A stretch of 64,000 nucleotides of DNA from the NCBI GenBank assembly GCA_033980235.1, contig CM067067.1, positions 25,829,603-25,893,602 on the forward strand. The letters are read 5' to 3'. How positions within the stretch are numbered: position 1 is the stretch's first letter; each line of letters opens with the position of its first letter. This stretch comes from Diadema setosum. Its lineage: Eukaryota > Echinodermata > Echinoidea > Diadematoida > Diadematidae. Below the pieces are notes generated by a model. It saw only the letters and a program-made list of their open reading frames with translations. It did no database searches and had not been told where the DNA came from. Positions 25,101-37,500 of this stretch are shown one piece after another. Position numbers and translations under genes: made by a program.

Positions 25101-28100
25101 ATTGATACAATTGTCACATCTCATGCAATATGTACAATATGTACAATGACGTCCAATTGCACGGTGTATTATGAACAGTAATCATTACAGTGTACTTGTA
25201 TGCATACGAGTACATGTACAGATATTGTGAATGAGAGCATTGAATAGTGGGTAGCAATAAAGAAGATGAATGAACCTACAAATTGTTTGTAAATGTACAG
25301 TGTAATTTTACATTGTGTTTGAAATTACAGTACAGTGTAACTCTCCACGGACCAAGGGCATACATTTAGGCATCAATTTGTACAAATGTGTGTCGACGCA
25401 CTGTCTCCAGTAGTAGAGCCAAAAAGAGGATGCTCCTTGTTTTCTCTTTGTGGAATCGGATGTTATTTCTGTCTTTTGGTGAGAGAGGATATATTTTAGA
25501 TCGATATTAAAGAAATGGCATGCTTTGTCATACTGTATTTGACCGGAAAAAGATATGCTGCACACTTTTTTTCTTTTTTTTTTGGGGGGGGGGGGGGGTA
25601 ATGGTGCTTGTAGAGTGCAAGATTGTCGGCTTCTGTTTAAAGAGAATTAAAATCAAATTCATTTGACCCCTTAAGATTTTACTCATATTTACAATGAATT
25701 TATGAAATTTTACATACACATACAAGAAGCTACAGTTTAATTGCATGATATTTACATGCTGTATAGGATTGTTCGTCATGCTTCATGCTACCTGCTGTCA
25801 TGCATTTGAACGGGCGTTTATGCTGCCAGCTGTACAAAGAATTTCAAATTTGTAAATTTTGCTGATATGACTTCATACAGTGTACATGACGAGAGAGCCA
25901 TCACTGTATAGAGTACAAATGTACTTGGTAATGCATCAAAGAAACTGCAATGTGTGTATAATTGTACATGTACATTGTATGTAGGGAACCTCACAATACA
26001 TAGATAATAATAATACTGCATACTGTACAGTTATATTATACAAAATATCTGTTTAATTCATAATGTCACTAATCACATTGTACAAATGTATAATGACAAT
26101 TCTAAAGCCCTTGACTTGACTTTTCACAACATGAAGTACTGGTATTGACATCTTGTTTAATTTTGCCTGTGCGACTTCCATGCTCTGTTGATGTTGTGTG
26201 TACTGTTGAAGTTCTTGTATTGTTCAGTTTTTATAGCTTTAAATCACAACAGATATCAAATGAAATTACTGTATTAAGTGGTTATTTTCATCTGAGTAAT
26301 ATTTTGCGCTCTGCCGGATGTAATGATTTTCAATAGATAGTGTTTATATCACAAGCAAAAAGTATTTGCATGCTTTTATTTTCACGATAGTTTCTGGTAG
26401 CATGAAATGGCACACAAAAATTTCCACTTTTCACGTTCCACAAGAATTTTCACGTTTAGAGTAGATGGAAGTAGTTTATGCTGACTTTTCATACTGTGTG
26501 AGCATACTGTAATTGAGATTAGAAAACATCTCAGTTGATTCATAATTGTGATTGCTTCGTAGCCCTGTCAAAATCAGTATAAAAGTCTTTGCTGAACCAA
26601 TTCATAGCAGTTTACTTGGGATACAGTGCTGCTTGACTTTCTGACCACGCATTACATGTACAGTTGTACCTGCACTGACATGTTTTCTGGGGTGGAATTT
26701 TGAAATGCGACTAATACAGGACATCCATTTCACTGCACTGACGTGCTCACTTGCAATATGTTACAATATGTATGATGTACATGCCTTGTACATGAGTAAG
26801 TCTGAGCTGGTAAAATGCAGCTCATTGCAGTACATTTTGTATGTGTTCTGCACATACTTCATATACATACAGTGTAGACATGTTGACTAGTAATGGCCTT
26901 CTTTTCTTTCTTTGCATATCTTTTGTGTCGTGCCTGATGCAGGGTGTTGGGGCAATTCAGACCCTATGCTACGCTGTAGCCAGAGGAACTGTACTGCACA
27001 TATGAAACCCAGCACCATCTTGGAAGAGACAAGAAACCAAACCAGCCGTCTGTGTTGCTGCTCCAGTGACTACTGCAACGAAAACGTGTCGGATGCCTAT
27101 GTGCCCATGCCAACCACAAAGCCACCCCTCACACAGCACAGTAAGTCACTGCTGGATGGAAAGTGGCAATTAAACAAGCTAAAACATACATGTATGAACC
27201 CACCCCTCTTAATTGTTTTCCTTGTCTTTACAGGACAAGTTCACCTTCATTAACATAAGGATTGAGAGAATGTAGCAATATTAGTAGAACACATCATTGA
27301 AAGTTTGAGGAAAATCGGACAATCCGTTCAAAAGTTATGAATTTTTGAAGTTTTTGTGCAGTCACCGCTGGATGAGAAGACTACTGCAGTGTATGATATC
27401 ACATGCGTACAACAATATAAGGAAAATATAAAGAGAATTCCACAAAATTTCATCTTTTGAAAAAAGTACACATTCCCTTGACTCGTTACTGACATATGTT
27501 ATGGGTAATATTATTCCCATTGCCTTTAAAAAGAGGCAAGTCAAGTGCTCTTTTATTATGCAAAAAAAAAAATGAAAATATGTTGAATTTTCTTTACATT
27601 TTCTTTATACTGTTGTACTCATATGACATCACGAGCCTTAGTAGTCTCCTCATCCAGCGGTTCCAGCACAAAAGTTTTAAAAATTCATAACTTTTGCATC
27701 GATTGTCCAATTTTCCTCAAACTTTCACTGATGTGTTCTACTAATATTGCTGCATTCTCTCAATCCTTATGTTAATGAAGGTGAACTTGTCCTTTAAGGA
27801 TCTGTAAAGGCATGAATTAGGACCAATGTCAAAACCACAACACCATTACCAGTGGTGATACATGTATGGATGCATTGGCAAACAAGGACAATTAAATTTC
27901 ACTTTCGGGTTGGACAGAGGATTATCAACTTTATGAAAAGTAATTATGACTTCAGTCTCGTTTTCATAAAATTCATCCTTAAACACTTTTAACCTTTTGG
28001 AACGTGAAGTCATTATTTTTAGCTTCTTTCCTTAAAATACAACCGGAGTGATTACCAGGAGAAGCTTTGCCATATGATGTTGTGATGTTTCTGAGAAACT

Positions 28101-28526
28101 CATAAAACTGCTGCAGTTTTGCAAGCAATCTATCTCTTGTTCTATGGTCTCTTTCTCACTTCCCTTTCTGCTCTTTTATTTATAATGTATTCAGTGTACA
28201 GTATAATATGCCACTTTTTCTATTCAGATATAATAAATCCTCTCCCCCATCCCCCCTTTTGATACTTGTGCCTTTCACCCTGTGTGCCTTTCTGCCGCTA
28301 CTGACAGTTCGGACGCTGCCCACAGTATTCTAATATTCTGTGCCCATCCCATCCTCCTCCCGGTTTTATGCCGCACCACTGGCACCCAGATGACTCAGTC
28401 CAATTAGTGGATTTGGCGCAGCTAGGATTTTGTGCCTCTGATCATGCCATTTGTTCATATTGGAAGAGGCACCATATCCTGTGATGAAGTAGGGGGGGAG
28501 GGGGAGGGAGATGGGGAATGGGATAT

Positions 28527-28584
<58 letters not shown>

Positions 28585-31500
28585 TAGACACAGCTCTATG
28601 CCAGAACAGTATGGTGAAATCAATGAATGACATCTTTAAAGCTGTGCTTCCCGGAAGAAGCTCTTGATTTTTATAGTCTGATGCATTTGTTAGTGCAATA
28701 AAGTGGAAATTTATGAAGGCATTAATGTGGACATGAGCACTGTCTCTCTAATCAAATGATGTGATAATCATCATTTGAGGGCGAGTGAAATTGATAGCCC
28801 TTTCGATGAATGATACAATTTTAGACTGTTATTGGCAGTTTTCAGTTCGTAAATTTATGGTTTCTCTTTGAGTAGTACTCCTCAGACTTGTTGATAAAAA
28901 TTCTGAATACAGTGTATAAGATCTGCTTCACATCCTGATGTTAACCCTTTGAATTACCAGTTTTTGCAACCTGAGTTTGGTAGCAAAAATTGACCATTCT
29001 GTGTGTCTGTCTATCTGAGCCCGATTTGCATACGGGCAATTCTGCAGTTAGTATCGTGACATGTACAAAAGCAACTTCACATATTTGCTTTTATCACTAA
29101 ATCATCATTCATCTATTCATTTCAAGTCAAAATCGTGTTACAACATGTTTATCCATCCCAGGTTTAAAAAAGTTTGCAAAAAAAGTTTTGCAAAAAGTTT
29201 GCAAAAAAGTTACAGCAAACAAAGTTGATTGATTTCAATTATAGCGTCATGACAAATGTTCCAGCAAATATTTTTAACAGTTCAACTAATTTTGTTTTTT
29301 TTCTTCTCTTTTTTTTTTTTTTTTTTTTTTTTAGACCTCCAAAACCATGTTTGTAACATTACGGTTTAGAAACATTACACTATGTACATTTGTCTGGAGT
29401 AACTCCACAGGTCATTTCACCCTTTTGTAATAATATTGATAAAATATCACATGACTTCTGGACTATTATCAAAATGTATTCATCTTTTAGCAGTATGTGG
29501 AGGAAGAAATATCAGAGGAACTCGATGTAATCTAACTGAGTTTAATGGTCTCCAGTCCCACTGGTACATTTTAAATGATGGTTTTAGATCTTGCAAAAAT
29601 CAGCAAAAATGAAAAATGATTTTTACCAAATTTGAAAGACCTTAATGATTTCTGAACTTCCATGGCATTAAATAGTTGATACCTAAAATCAAAGATTAAC
29701 ATTAGAGGCACATTTCTTTTAAGATGTCATGTCTTCCTATCTGCGGAATTGCCCATACGATGAAAATGCAAACATGCTTGACCACGCCAAGATGGGGGAT
29801 GGATGTGGGTAGCGTGCTGTTCCATTGGTCGACTAGAACCCTATGATTATTTAGTGTAGAGTTCTTGTGGTCATGAATAATAATGTACGAAGCAGATCAC
29901 AAAAGGCTGTACAGTCGTACTTTGCTGGGCTCGCATGGCATATCCACATACCATACTGTCAGAGGGCCTTGTCAAAAGGCAAGGTGCGGATGCGAAACCT
30001 TACAGGCTGTTTAGTAAAACAGAGTGAAAGTAACAAAATGTGACAACAAACTTGGATGGTCCGTACTGGGACGGGAAGCATGTGCATTCTGCGGCATCTC
30101 ACATTTTGTCACAGCTGCCTTACGATTGCTATACATTTGTCAAGGTTCTCATGGCAACTATGTGTTTGTAGGGTGTATGGTAGCTCTTTGTTGCGTTCAA
30201 TCATGTCACGCCCTGGTGTGTGACAGTTTTACAGGCCACAGGAAACATAGTATAATAAACATGTACACTGTTGCTGTCAACAATTAGTGAAATTTAGTGT
30301 AAATTATTAGTAAATTAAGGATGCGACTTCTATTTGGCCTCATAAAATTCTGCTTTATCAATCATGGTTTATAAGAGATACACTGTGTACTTCTATGAAT
30401 GCAAAGCAACCCACTATTAGTAATTTTGAAGAGAATGATAAGTACATTGTGCACAGACATGTTGGCAGCTATGTGTAAACAAAACGTTATACATGGCACT
30501 CGTTTCATATATCCTGCTCCAAGTTGTACTTGAATGTGAATTTCCGAGATTGATAAGGGTAGATTTTCTGTGGAAATGGGCAAAGGGATAGTTCATATCT
30601 TATTCTCTCCTTGGATGGCCAAAGGGGAAGTATAATGTCAACACCACAATGGCTATCAGTTAATACCACTCAAAGCTCCATGCATGCTCAAAACAACTCA
30701 AATCATATCATCTGAAAGGTTATATCCCTTTTGCAAACATCACAAAATTTTGCTTTGTTAAAGAATAATGTCTCCCAAAATCACATATGAAATTTTACGG
30801 TAATACACCTCAGAGTTTTCAAAAAAGAAAGGAAAAACTAACCCCATTTCACTCAAGAATAAACTCCCCCTTTGTACTGAACACAGTGGTTGGAATTTTT
30901 ACAGGGTCTGAATAAATCAACTGGACATCTATGAAATTGTTTCTGTCTTCCATCTTAAAGAAGTTTCCAGTTTTATAATTGCGAGGAAAGGTTTGAATTA
31001 CCTACACGTACCTTTACAATATACTGTACAAGCTTATGGAAGGAATCCAATTTTCAGAGTTGCAAAAGGGACATATGAACTTCAAGAAAGTTTATACAGT
31101 TGGTTGCATTGGCTTTCATTCTCACCATCTGGAACGGGGCATAGTGTATATTGTATAGTACATTGTTCTCTATTTGCTTTACAGGAGACAGACTTTATCT
31201 CTGGCATTGTGTAAACACACAACTGCTTTGTCTGTAGCTGCTTTGTACAGAGAACAACAGGCTGATGACAGGCAGTTTGCTATTCATAATGCAGGGTACC
31301 CCACAGACTGGAGCAGCAGTCTGTAAATCACCACTCGCTGCTGAGCTCACAGCCGCTGCAGACGCAGTCTCATTAATATTCAGAGACGCAGGGTGTAGTT
31401 ATAGCCTACTGCCAGCCAGACGGGTCTTATGGCTCATCCTCTCATTTATCATGTCTCAAGGAACAGCACCCTTCTTATCCAATGCAGACCTTGTCTTGTG

Positions 31501-34500
31501 TAATTGCTGGAGGCTTCTAGGTTTGTGCTGCATTAAAACTCTTTCAAACAGTGTTTATGCATTCCCTCTTATCCCTTCCTCCCCCATGAAAAAAAAAATG
31601 ATAATAAAAAAAGATCCTATGGACAAAATTTGGTTCAGTAACGGTTAGTGTGTACATCAACTAGGGGCCCCCATAGAGATTAAGATGGAAGACATGAAAA
31701 TGAGCATGGATATGGATAGGAAAACAGAACAATCTTTCATTCTTTAGTCAGCTCAAGATATTAAAAGGGTCTGTGTCAGAGGGATAGCAATGATTTAAAT
31801 TTCATGGGAGAGTGCAATTCATCAGTCACATTCCAGATGCACTAATATGATTATCAAAGCAACACTAAATATCCAGAAGGAGGAAATCACAAGAACTTAA
31901 AAAAAAAAAAAAAAAAAAAAAAACCTTCATCAATATTCTACATGTAGACCCCTTTTTAGGTGCATTGAGGGGCACTCCTTTTATAGGCATTGATGCTGAA
32001 TGAAAACAAGTTTGTTAGTAATTGTACATTGTATATTGTTGAATTAGATAAAAGGACTACATATTTTATTTTATTCTTGATTCCTTGACTCCTTGCTACT
32101 CATTCACAGAAGTCCTGTCAGATCCAATGAACAACAATATGGAGCGGACCATCCTCATTGCCATCATACCCATCTTCTGTGTGTCGGTTGCCATAGCGAT
32201 CATGTACTTCATCTTCCGGGTGAGGATGCGGCCCAGCAAGGGCCACATGAGTCAGCTGCCCATGATCGAGGCTGCGCCCCCAGAGCCGACCTTTGACCTT
32301 GACCAGCTGAAGATGATGGAGCTTGTGGGTCAAGGGAGGTAAGGAGGACAAAGTGATGAGTGGAAAAAACCGATTATCCAAAGTCCATCTCGTACCCATC
32401 AATTATCCAAAGTCCATCTTGTGCCCAGCAATTATCCAAAGCCCATCAGAGATGTTTTTCAACTGTCTTAGATGCTGTTTCAGACAAACTTGCAGTGATA
32501 TTCACCAACAAAAGCAACTACTTTAATAGACTATAACGAAATCAGTTCTGATATAATAATAATGAGCCTCTATAGCATGTTTTAACAACTTAATGTTTGC
32601 TATGTGCTTTACAATTATCCATTTTACACGCACAGACACACAAATTAGCAAATTGCATTCAAGGTGGCAATAAAAAGTAATATTATATGACCTATGTAGA
32701 TATCAATGTGTGATTGGTCAAAATGCAGTCACGTGACCATTGTCACAAGGATGAGAAGCGTTATATTTTCATAACATGACGTAAATTACGTACAAACATG
32801 GAATATAACAGCGACTACGTTAAACAAATGCGTTATATCAGGAGGGGTGACGTCATCAAAAACCAATTGTTATGATGCGCACAACATACACAGAGACGCT
32901 TTGAACACAATCGCCGTGACCACAGTACACAGCAGCACACTACTGTAAAGCGTTAGCGGTAGACAACACTTCATGCACAGCATACACGAAGCGAGAATTG
33001 CGAAATTGCAACAGATTTGTTTTTGTCAAACTGTTAGCAGTGTTGTAACTGGTATGGCAGCTTGAGAGAGAAACAAACTGGTGAATGTGTTGGAAGCTAT
33101 AGAGCCTACTACTCCCGTTAATGTTAGACGGTCGTGACAGGGCCAGAAGGCAAAGGATTTCCCATTAGTATTACCACCGCCTGAACTGAGTAAGTTTCTT
33201 TGACACCGATAGTTCCATGCTACTAGCGCTGGACCTGGACCAGGGCCAGGTCCGTAGTCTACAGTTCATGTACAGTACCAGTGACTGCAGACAGAAGAGA
33301 TTAGGCCCTAGACTACATTGTTAGAAAGTTCACATTCTCATACATCACCACAAACACTTACCTCAACAAGCTTGCTTTAGACCAACAGCGGCAGTTACGG
33401 TAACGGTTAGTCTTCTACAATTTAAAAAAAAATTAATTTTACAACTGTCATTACAAAATCAGCACGTTTAACCCTAAAAAGACTGGGGGGGGGGGCCTAA
33501 AAGGCCCCCCCCTCGACATTTCGCGCGATTACTCGGCAACATGCAATGCTCTCGCCGCGATGCTCTATGACTTTTTTCTTTCGAGTTTCCCGCACATTTT
33601 GACACCAAATTTGTGACGCCCGGGGGTACGGTTCTGAAGTTACATAACTTTTTGTACATGCATGTGAGACCGAAAATGGCTCAAAAATGTGATTTTGTGT
33701 ACAAAGTCAATACAAATTGAGTTTTATCACATGGTTCATATAAATATGCTTATTTTTACTCTCAATGGCTAAAATCAATTTGTTTTAGTAGTGTTATGCT
33801 TCAAAAAGGGTCTGCCACAAATTTTGCTGAAAAAAACAACAAAAACAAAAGGTCGAAAAAACAAAGAAATACATAAGAAATTCATAAAACAATAAAATAA
33901 ATAAGAAATTAATTTTGATACCGAATTTTTTTTCAAGTACATTTGCTAGGAATGCTACAAAGAATATCTAGACCAAAAATGAGCACTTTTGGAGCTTTAT
34001 TTACTGATTTAGATAAAAAAGTCTGATTTCTCGCATAAATTAGCATAATTAATCAAAATAAAATAAAAGAAGACTATTTTGGAAAATTCAAATATACAAT
34101 CTTGTAGATTACATCGCACACTACCATTGTGCAAATTTCCGCGGCGATCGCGCGATCCACGGCCGAGATCTTAAGGGGGGGCCCTTTAGGCCCCCCCCCC
34201 CCCCCCCAGTCTTTCGAGCTACCAAAATAGCCCAGTCTTTTTAGGGTTAATACCGCTACGTAAATAGGCCCTCGCTACAGGCCTACGTATGATTGAATAG
34301 CGACTGTTCTAGGAATGCTCCTGCACGGCTAATGCCACGGAAGAACGAATTACCGATAGTAGGGCCTATGCGAAAGCCATCATAGTTATGGCTCGGTTTG
34401 GCTCGATTGCATACCACTAACAGTGCCGAGCGTTGTAACGCGCGTTCATGAATTTGACTGTGGGTTTGAAAACGGAGCAGTCGTGTTGCTCTAGTTATAC

Positions 34501-37500
34501 AGCAGTTTATATCTTGTACTGTAGGTCATATAATATAACAGATATTGACTTTTTTCCTTCGGTAGGAATATAACATTTCATTTCCCTTGGAAAGTTATAT
34601 TTTTGTCTCGAAATACTATATTTTTCCTCAGCGCTACGCGCTTCGGAAAAATATAATAATCCTCGACATAAATATAACTTCCCGCGAGGATCTCAAATGT
34701 TATATTCCACCTCTGATAAGTCAATATCTGTATAACATATCACATAAACGCCACACAACATAAGCTGTATAAATTAGTATACCTGGGAGAAGAATGTATA
34801 CAAATGAGTGAGTCTTCAAGGAAGATTGGATTCTGCTGCCAAGATCTGCAAAGATTCATAGCTGGAAAGTTAATATCATGCACCCGAGATACCTGTTATT
34901 CACTGTGTTATACAAGACCTGCTCAAATGTACATTTTCTTGTATGGATTAAAGGCTAACATTCAAAGACTATTCTGATGTTAAAGGAGACCTCCAGATTA
35001 TGTTTAGAATGTTGCATTTTAATGTCTTTAAATTGAGTATACTGGGTACAAAGTTTCAGAATTTAGAGTGATTTCATTTTTCAAAAAATTAGAATAAAAA
35101 ATTCATGCGAGATCATAATTAACAAGAAAGATGAAAGAATGCATGATTAGGTGCTCAAGGAAGCAGAACAAATGCAGAAAGCACACATAAATTCTTCACA
35201 GGTGAACTTGTTACCCAAGTGGTATTGTAATGGAATTGCGTTGCTACATTACTGGACTGTGCAGGGGTTGATCCAGGATTTCCGTAAAGAGGGGGCGCCT
35301 TTACAAAATTAAATGTGGGGGGTGGGGGTGTGCACACACCCCCTTTTATTCTTTTTATTATACCCCCGCCAAACGAAGTTTGAAGGGGGTATATAGGAAT
35401 CAGTGGACGGTCGGGCGGTCGGTCGGTCGGGCGGTCGGTCGGGCGGTCGGTCCGTTGCAAATCTTGCGTCGCGAACTACTTCCTCAGTTTTGAACCGATT
35501 CCCATAAAACTTGGCACAGATGTGTGCCTTAGGTTGTAGATGTGCAAGACATATTTTTTGACAGTACCCAAAAGTACGTTGCCATGGTAACGGCATATTA
35601 TGGGCAAAAATGGGTACAAATCTTGCGTCGCGAACTCCTCCCACAGTTTTTGATCAATTTTTATGAAATTAGGTACAGATGTTCATCTGAATATGTTAAT
35701 GTGCAAGACACATATTTCCGCAGTGGCAAAAAGTGCGTTGCCATGGTAACGGCATGTTATTGGTAAAATATAGGGCAAAATGCTTCATGGCAAAACTGCT
35801 TCATCAGTGTTCTTCCAATTCTCATGGAATTCATATTGAATGTTTGTCATAGGATATAGGTCAGCATGACACATTTCTTGACAGTGACAAAAAGTATGTT
35901 GCCATGGTAACAGCTCACATATTATGAGCCAAAATGATGGAAAATTTTGTGTTGCAAACTACTTCCTCAGTTTTTGCCCAATTTCCATGAAACTTGGTAC
36001 AGATGTGTGCCTTTGGTTGTAGATGTGCAAGACGCATTTTTCGACAGTACCCGAAAGTACGTTGCCATGGTAACGGCACATTAATGGCAGAAGATCAAGG
36101 AAAGATCTTGCGGATTTAACTACTTCCTCAGTTTTTTGACCAAAGCTTATGAAATGTTGTTTTGACCAAAGCTTATGAAATGTTGTTTGGCGGGGGTATA
36201 ACCAGTCGCTGTAGTGACATTTCTAGTTTCTTTTGTTTTAACAAAAATAAAGGGGGCGTGTGCCCGGTGCGCCCTCGCCTGGATCTGCCACTGACTGTGT
36301 GAGCCTACTATGTCATCATCCTTGTTCAGTGTATTATCTTTGGGTTTTTTCATGGTATCAGTTTATCTGCTTGAGGACCAAAATACATTCCATAAATCTG
36401 TACATGGCACCATGGATTTTTATGTACTACCTGATGTGAAGTTATATAAATTGTCTGGAATGCCCCTTTAATATGCTTCCAGATACTGCAATGTCTACCG
36501 TGGGGCCCTGAGTGAGAAGGAGGTCGCAGTGAAGGTATTCACGGGAGCCTCCAAGCAGTGCTACCTCAACGAGGTGGACATCATGAGCCTGCCCCACCTC
36601 GCCCACAACCACCTGCTCCAGTATGTGGGCTCTGGCGACCGCATTGGGGAGGACGGCTGGGTGGAACACCTACTGGTGGTGGACTACATCAGCAAGGGCT
36701 CCCTCATGTCCTACCTGCGGGAGAACACCTTCGACTGGCACACCATGTGCCGGCTGGCTCAGACATCTGCGGCAGGCCTGGCCCACTTGCATCAGGTTGT
36801 GGACACCCCAGGTGGGTCTTTGTTAGAAATTTGAACACTGCAGCTGATGATGTTAATGATCAAATGTTAGATTCTTTGCTCACTGATCATTGCATAGTTT
36901 CTCTGCTCTTCAGTAGTCAAAATATTTTGTACACAAGAGTGTATTTACAAAGTGACAATACTGTTTAGTTGTTTCCTTAAGTTATTAGCCCTTATTTGAC
37001 ACAGAATTGTGGGACTTTTAAATAGGAATAGTTCAAATGATGAACATGGTTTTATCAATCTTTCCAACCAGTGCCTACTTTGATGATATGTTATATTCTT
37101 GGGTATATTGCTTATCTGTTCTGGTCTTGTGGTAAATCGTTCAGGTCATCGTAGTATTTGAATTGAAGGTGATATGTCAAATTTTCAGCCAATGCAAATG
37201 CCTGTAAAAAGTTCTGTCAAAATTGCATGCATTGTACTGCCAAGACAGAATTTAACTGCTGTCATCACATTATTTGAGCAAAACTTTTCTGACCTGGCAA
37301 CAAGTTTAGCCCATTTGGATACCAGGAATTCCAGGGCTGAAGCTAAATGACTTTGCTGCGTAATGCTTACACAAGTCAGTAGACATATCCATAGGAAATA
37401 ATCAATTATGAGAATATATGTTCATTGCAAAACAACAAATGCAGATGCTCATGAGGGTAGGACTGATTATTCCTATGTATTTCCAAGACTGTTTTGTTCT

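Larger units (their letters stand above)
19948..26942 (+). other. BMPR2: BMPR2 intron 2, part 2
   Basis: Seven kilobases without a gene. They contain the MITE at 20366, small direct repeats near 21050-21260, a dispersed repeat at 22100-22290, A, T and G runs (22634-22652, 25563-25601) and many TACATGTA palindromes, for example near 23303, 23406, 24052, 25210, 25965 and 26650. Open frames up to 113 residues show no domain. Confidence 0.6.

Noticed and set aside
28366..28633. Minus-strand frames of 63-85 residues
   Set aside because: Translated (TG)n repeat.
29165..29212. Possible RNA gene in the AGTTTGCAAAAA stretch
   Set aside because: Only a short simple repeat; no fold or promoter boxes.
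36558..36968. 136-residue frame overlapping BMPR2 exon 5
   Set aside because: Wrong frame of a real exon; it gives Pro/Gly/His-rich text with no family match.
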